This document shows, piece by piece, positions 58,838 to 64,000 of a DNA stretch of 64,000 nucleotides. Made by a program: the position numbers and the translations under genes. This stretch comes from Xestospongia bergquistia (taxonomy: Eukaryota > Porifera > Demospongiae > Haplosclerida > Petrosiidae), in the NCBI GenBank assembly GCA_963965975.1, contig OZ014423.1, positions 3,622,301 to 3,686,300 of the forward strand, given 5' to 3'. The notes beneath the pieces are model-generated. The model was given only the letters and a program-made list of their open reading frames with translations. It had not been told where the DNA came from and searched no databases. Each line of letters starts with the position of its first letter. Positions within the stretch are counted from its first letter, which is position 1.

Positions 58838-61800
58838 AAATAAACAGCTATTAACAGTTTAGTAAGTTAGTTTGCATTAACGCTCTAAAGTCTTTAAGTT
58901 AAAGACTTTGGAAGGTTTAGACTACTTAGAGAAGTTTATTAAGTAATCTGCTCAGTCTAATGGACTTTATGGCGCTAAATATATAAACACCTATTAACAC
59001 TTTAGTCATTTTGTTTGCATTAACCCTCTAAAGTCTTTAAGTTAAGGACTTTGGAATGTTTAGACTATTGAGAGAAGTTATAAAGTAAACTGCTCAGTCT
59101 AAAGGACTTTATGGCATTAACTAAATAAACAGCTATTAACAATTTAGTAAATTAGTTTGCATTAAATCTCTAAAGGCTTTAAGTTAAAGACTTTAGAAGG
59201 TTTAGACTATTGAGAGAAGTTTATGAAGTAAACTGCTCAGTCTAAAGGGCTTTACGGCACTAACTAAATAAACAGCTATTAACAGTTTAGTAAGTTAGTT
59301 TGCATTAACGCTCTAAAGTCTTTAAGTTAAAGACTTTAGAAGGTTTAGACTATTGAGAGAAGTTTATAAAGTAAACTGCTCAGTCAAAATTACTTTCTGG
59401 CACTAACAAAATAAACAGCTATTAACAGTTTACTAAGTTAGCTTGCATTAACGGTCTAAAGTCTTTAAGTTAAAGACTTTAGAAGGTTTAGACTATTGAG
59501 AGAAGTTGATAAAGTAAACTACTCAGTCTAAAGGACTTTATGACACTAACTAAATAAACAGCTATTAACAGTTTAGTAAGTTAGTTTGCATTAACGCTCT
59601 AAAGTCTTTAAGTTAGTTAAAGACTTTAGAAAGTTTAGACTATTGAGAGACAATTGTAAAGTAAACTGCTCAGTCTAAAGGACATTATGGCACTAATTAA
59701 ATAAAAAGCTATTAACAGTTTAGTAAGTTAGTTTGCATTAATGCTCTAAAGTTGTTAAGTTAAAGACTTTAGAAGGTTTAGACTATTGAGAGAAGTTTAT
59801 AAAGTAAAGTGCTCAGTCTAAAGTACTTTATGTTACTAACTAAATAAAGATGTATTAACAGTTTAGTAAGTTAGTTTGCATTAACGCTCTAAAGTCTTTA
59901 AGTTAAAGACTTTAGAAGGTTTAAACTATTGACCGAATTTTACAAAGTAAACTGCTCAGTCTAAAGGACTTTATAGCACTAACTAATTAAACAGATATTA
60001 ACAGTTTAGTAAGTTAGTTTGCATTAACGCTCTAAAGTCTTTAATTTAAAGACTTTAGAAGGTTTAAACTATTGAGAGAAGTTTACAAAGTAAACTGCTC
60101 AGTCTAAAGGACTTTATGGCACTAACTAAATAAACAGCTATTAACAGTTTAGTAAGTTAGTTTGCATTAAAGCTCTAAAGTCTTTAAGTTAATGACTTTA
60201 GAAGGTTTAGACTATTTAGGGAAGTTTATGAAGTAATCCGCTCTGTCTAACGGACTTTATGGCACTAAATATATAAAGACCTATTAACACATTACTAATT
60301 TTGTTTGCATTGACCCTCTAAAGTCTTTAAGTTAAGGACTTTGGAATGTTTAGACTATTGAGAGAAATTATAAAGTAAACTGCTCAGTCTAAAGGACTTG
60401 ATGGCACTAACTAAATAAACAGCTATTAACAGTTTAGTAAGTTAGTTTGCATTAACGCTCTAAAGTCTTTAAGTTAAAGACTTTAGAAGGTTTAGACTAT
60501 TGAGAGAAGTTTATAAAGTACACTGCTCAGTCTAAAGGACTTGATGGCACTAACTAAATAAACAGCTATTAACACTTTAGTAAGTTAGTTTGCATTAACG
60601 CTCTAAAGTCTTTAAGTTAAAGAGTTTAGAAGTTTTAGACTATTGAGAGAAGTTTATAAAGTAAACTGCTCAGTCTAAAGGGCTTTATGGCACTAACTAA
60701 ATAAACAGCTATTAACAGTTTAGTAAGTTAGTTTGCATTAACGCTCTAAAGTCTTTAAGTTAGTTAAAGACTTTAGAAAGTTTAGACTATTGAGAGACAA
60801 TTGTAAAGTAAACTGCTCAGTCTAAAGGACAGTATGGCTCTAATTAAATAAACAGCTATTAACAGTTTAGTAAGTTAGTTTGCATTAATGCTCTAAAGTC
60901 TTTAAGTTAAAGACTTTAGAAGGTTTAGACTATTCAGCGAATTTTACAAAGTAAACTGCTCAGTCTAAAGGACTTTATAGCACTAACTAATTAAACAGAT
61001 ATTAACAGTTTAGTAAGTTATTTTGCATTAACGCTCTAAAGTCTTTAATTTAAAGACTTTAGAAAGTTTAGACTATTGAGAGAAGTTTACAAAGTAAACT
61101 GCTCAGTCTAAAGGACTTTATGGCACTAACTAAATAAACAGCTATTAACAGTTTAGTAAGTTAGTTTGCATTAAAGCTCTAAAGTCTTTAACTTAAAGAC
61201 TTTAGAAGGTTTAGACTATTTAGGGAAGTTTATGAAGTAATCCGCTCTGTCTAACGGACTTTATGGCACTAAATATATAAAGACCTATTAACACATTAGT
61301 AATTTTGTTTGCATTGACCCTCTAAAGTCTTTAAGTTAAGGACTTTGGAATGTTTAGACTATTGAGAGAAATTATAAAGTAAACTGCTCAGTCTAAAGGA
61401 CATTATGGCACTAACTAAATAAACAGCTATTAACAGTTTAGTAAGTTAGTTTGCATTAACGCTCTAAAGTCTTTAAGTTAAAGACTTTAGAAGGTTTAGA
61501 CTATTGAGAGAAGTTTATAATGTAAACTGCTCAGTCTAAAGGACTTGATGGCACTAACTAAATAAACAGCTATTAACACTTTAGTAAGTTAGTTTGCATT
61601 AAAGCTCTAAAGTCTTTAAGTTAAAGAGTTTAGAAGGTTTAGACTATTGAGAGAAGTTTATAAAGTAAACTGCTCAGTCTAAAGGACTTTATGACACTAA
61701 CTAAATAAACAGCTATTAACAGTTTAGTAAGTTAGTTTGCATTAACGCTCTAAAGTCTTTAAGTTAAAGACTTTAGAAGGTTTAGACTACTTAGAGAAGT

Positions 61801-64000
61801 TTATTAAGTAATCTGCTCAGTCTAACGGACTTTATGGCGCTAAATATATAAACACCTATTAACACTTTAGTCATTTTGTTTGCCTTAACCCTCTAAAGTC
61901 TTTAAGTTAAGGACTTTGGAATGTTTAGACTATTGAGAGAAGTTATAAAGTAAACTGCTCAGTCTAAAGGACTTTATGGTACTAACTAAACAAACAGTTA
62001 TTAACAATTTAGTAAGTTAGTTTGCATTAACGCTCTAAAGTCTTTAAGTTAAAGACTTTAGAAGATTTAGACTATTGAGAGAAGTTCATAAAGTAAACTG
62101 CTCAGTCTAAGGACTTCATGGCACTAACTAAATAAAGAGGTATTAACAGTTTAGTAAGTTAGTTTGCATTAAAGCTCTAAAGTCTTTAAGTTAAAGACTT
62201 TAGAAAGTTTAGACTATTGAGAGACAATTGTAAAGTAAACTACTCAGTCTAAAGGACATCATGGCACTAATTAAATAAACAGCTATTAACAGTTTAGTAA
62301 GTTATTTTGCATTAATGCTCTAAAGTCGTTAAGTTAAAGACTTTAGAAGGATTAGACTATGGAGAGAATTTTATAAAGTAAAATGCTCAGTCTAAAGGAC
62401 TTTATGGTACTAACTAAATAAAGAAGTATTAACAGTTTAGTAAGTTAGTTTGCATTAACGCTCTAAAGTCTTTAAGTTAAAGACTTTAGAAGGTTTAGAC
62501 TATTGAGAGAATTTTACAAAGTAAACTTCTCAGTCTAAAGGACTTTATAGCCACTAACTAATTAAACAGATATTAACAGTTTAGTAAGTTAGTTTGCACT
62601 AACGCTCTAAAGTCTTTAATTTAAAGACTTTAGAAGGTTTAGACTATTCAGAGAAGTTTACAAACTAAACTGCTCAGTCTAAAGGACTTTATGGCACTAA
62701 CTAAATAAACAGCTATTAACAGTTTAGTAAGTTAGTTTGCATTAAAGCTCTAAAGTCTTTAAGTTAAAGACTTTAGAAGGTTTAGACTATTTAGGGAAGT
62801 TTATTAAGTAATCCGCTCTGTCTAACGGACTTTATGACACTAAATATATAAAGACCTATTAACACATTAGTAATTTTGTTTGCATTGACCTTCTAAAGTC
62901 TTTAAGTTAAGGACTTTGGAATGTTTAGACTATTGAGACGAATTATAAAGTAAACTCCTCAGTCTAAAGGACTTTATGGCACTAACTAAATAAACAGCTA
63001 TTAACAGTTTAGTAAGTTAGTTTGCATTAACGCTCTAAAGTCTTTAAGTTAAAGACTTTAGAAGGTTTAGACTATTGAGAGAAGTTTATAAAGTAAACTG
63101 CTCAGTCTAAAGGACATTATGGCACTGACTAAATAAAGAGGTATTAACAGTTTAGTAAGTTAGTTTGCATTAAAGCTCTAAAGTCTTTAAGTTAAAGACT
63201 TTAGAAGGTTTAGACTATTGATAGATGTTTATAAAGTAAATTGCTTAGTCTAAAGGACTTTATGGCACTAACTAAATAAACAGCTATTAACAGTTTAGTA
63301 AGTTAGTTTGCATTAACGCTCTAAAGTCGTTAAGTTAAAGACTTTAGAAGGTTTGACTATTGAGAGGAGTTTATAAAGTAAACTGCTCAATCTAAAGGAC
63401 ATTATGGCATTAAATAAGTAAAGAGGTATTAACAGTTTAGTAAGTTAGTTTGCATTAACGCTCTAAAGTCTTCAACTTAAAGACTTTATTAGGTTTAGAC
63501 TATTGAGAGAAGTCTATAAAGTAAACTGCTCAGTCTAAAGGACTTTATGGTACTAACTAAATAAACAGCTATTAACTGTTTAGTAAGTTAGTTTGCATTA
63601 ATGCTCTAAAGTCTTTAAGTTAAAGACTTTAGTTGGTTCAGACAATTGAGAGAAGTTTATAAAGTAAACTGCCCAGTCTAAAGGACTTTATGGTACTAAC
63701 TAAGTAAATAGCTATTAACAGTTTAGTAAGTTACTTTGCATTACCGCTCTAAAGTCTTTAAGTTAAAGACTTTAGTAGGTTTAGACTATTGAGAGAAGTT
63801 TATAAAGTAAACAGCCCAGTCTAAAAGACTTTGTGGTACTAACTAAATAAACAGCTATTAACAGTTTAGTAAGTTAGTTTGCATTAACGCTCTAAAGTCT
63901 TTAAGTTAAAGACTTTAGAAGGTTTAGACTATTCAGAGAAGTTTACAAAGTAAACTGCTCAGTCTAAAGGACTTTATGGCACTAACTAAATAAACAGCCA

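Larger units (their letters stand above)
53954..64000 (+). repeat. Satellite array, right part: 143-bp monomer, ~70 copies, reaching the window edge
   Basis: Same monomer and orientation as 44268-51111. It resumes at the monomer position where the left part stopped, so the two were one array before the insertion. The array is unbroken to the end of the window. Variant classes recur at intervals (for example ATATATAAACACCTATTAACA near 58980 and 61850, and the TTTAGGGAAG variants near 60216, 61220 and 62791), showing repeated local exchange. Confidence 0.95.

Noticed and set aside
44268..64000. CENP-B box or coding potential in the satellite
   Set aside because: No sequence resembling the CENP-B box was noticed in the monomer, and every frame is stopped within a monomer or two.
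1..64000. tRNA or rRNA genes
   Set aside because: I did not find a convincing tRNA A/B-box pair or any rRNA-like block; scanning by eye could miss one.

Overview
The window looks like animal nuclear DNA, most likely from a demosponge. The DNA is very AT-rich. Genes are cut into many short exons with GT..AG introns. Ankyrin repeats sit on phase-0 exons of 99 or 102 bases, and the proteins belong to animal signalling families (Roc-COR GTPase, death domain, CARD-like, ZU5/UPA). The mobile elements (piggyBac, a Penelope-like element with a hammerhead motif, a hAT-type MITE) also fit an animal. The species is inferred, not proven.

Region 1 (1-20 kb, + strand) holds one large gene that is open at its 5' side. 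Its exons encode ankyrin repeats, a Roc-type GTPase with a COR-like region, a death domain, a CARD-like fold, ZU5, a UPA-like region and a terminal death domain, about 1,757 codons in total. All exon phases join in frame from 519 to the stop at 19933. The one lesion seen is a TGA in the ankyrin exon at 8828-8929; that exon could be skipped without changing the frame.

Region 2 (20.8-33.9 kb, - strand) is a paralogue lying tail to tail with the first gene. It keeps the GTPase exon and at least eight ankyrin exons, but has two sizeable deletions, two single-base frameshifts, lost splice sites and no recognisable ZU5/UPA/death-domain end. It is best read as a pseudogene. Its ankyrin exons were multiplied together with their introns.

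Region 3 (35.3-44.3 kb) is repeat-rich. It has two outward-pointing copies of the same two-exon 3' gene end, a 638-bp MITE with 8-bp target duplications, a small foldback element, and a truncated Penelope-like retroelement with a GIY-YIG endonuclease relic and a hammerhead-ribozyme motif. That element lies between two direct repeats of about 456 bp.

Region 4 (44.3-64 kb) is a satellite array with a 143-bp monomer, rich in dyad symmetry and containing two higher-order duplications (1,179 bp; 1,859 bp = 13 monomers). A 2,842-bp piggyBac element with an apparently intact three-exon transposase interrupts the array at 51112-53953. The array continues past the right edge of the window.

The main biological interest is the composite ankyrin/Roc-COR/death/CARD-like/ZU5/UPA/death protein. 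It combines the non-kinase layout of DAPK1 with the ZU5-UPA-death tail of PIDD/UNC5 proteins, which suggests an apoptosis or innate-immune scaffold. No function is demonstrated by sequence alone.
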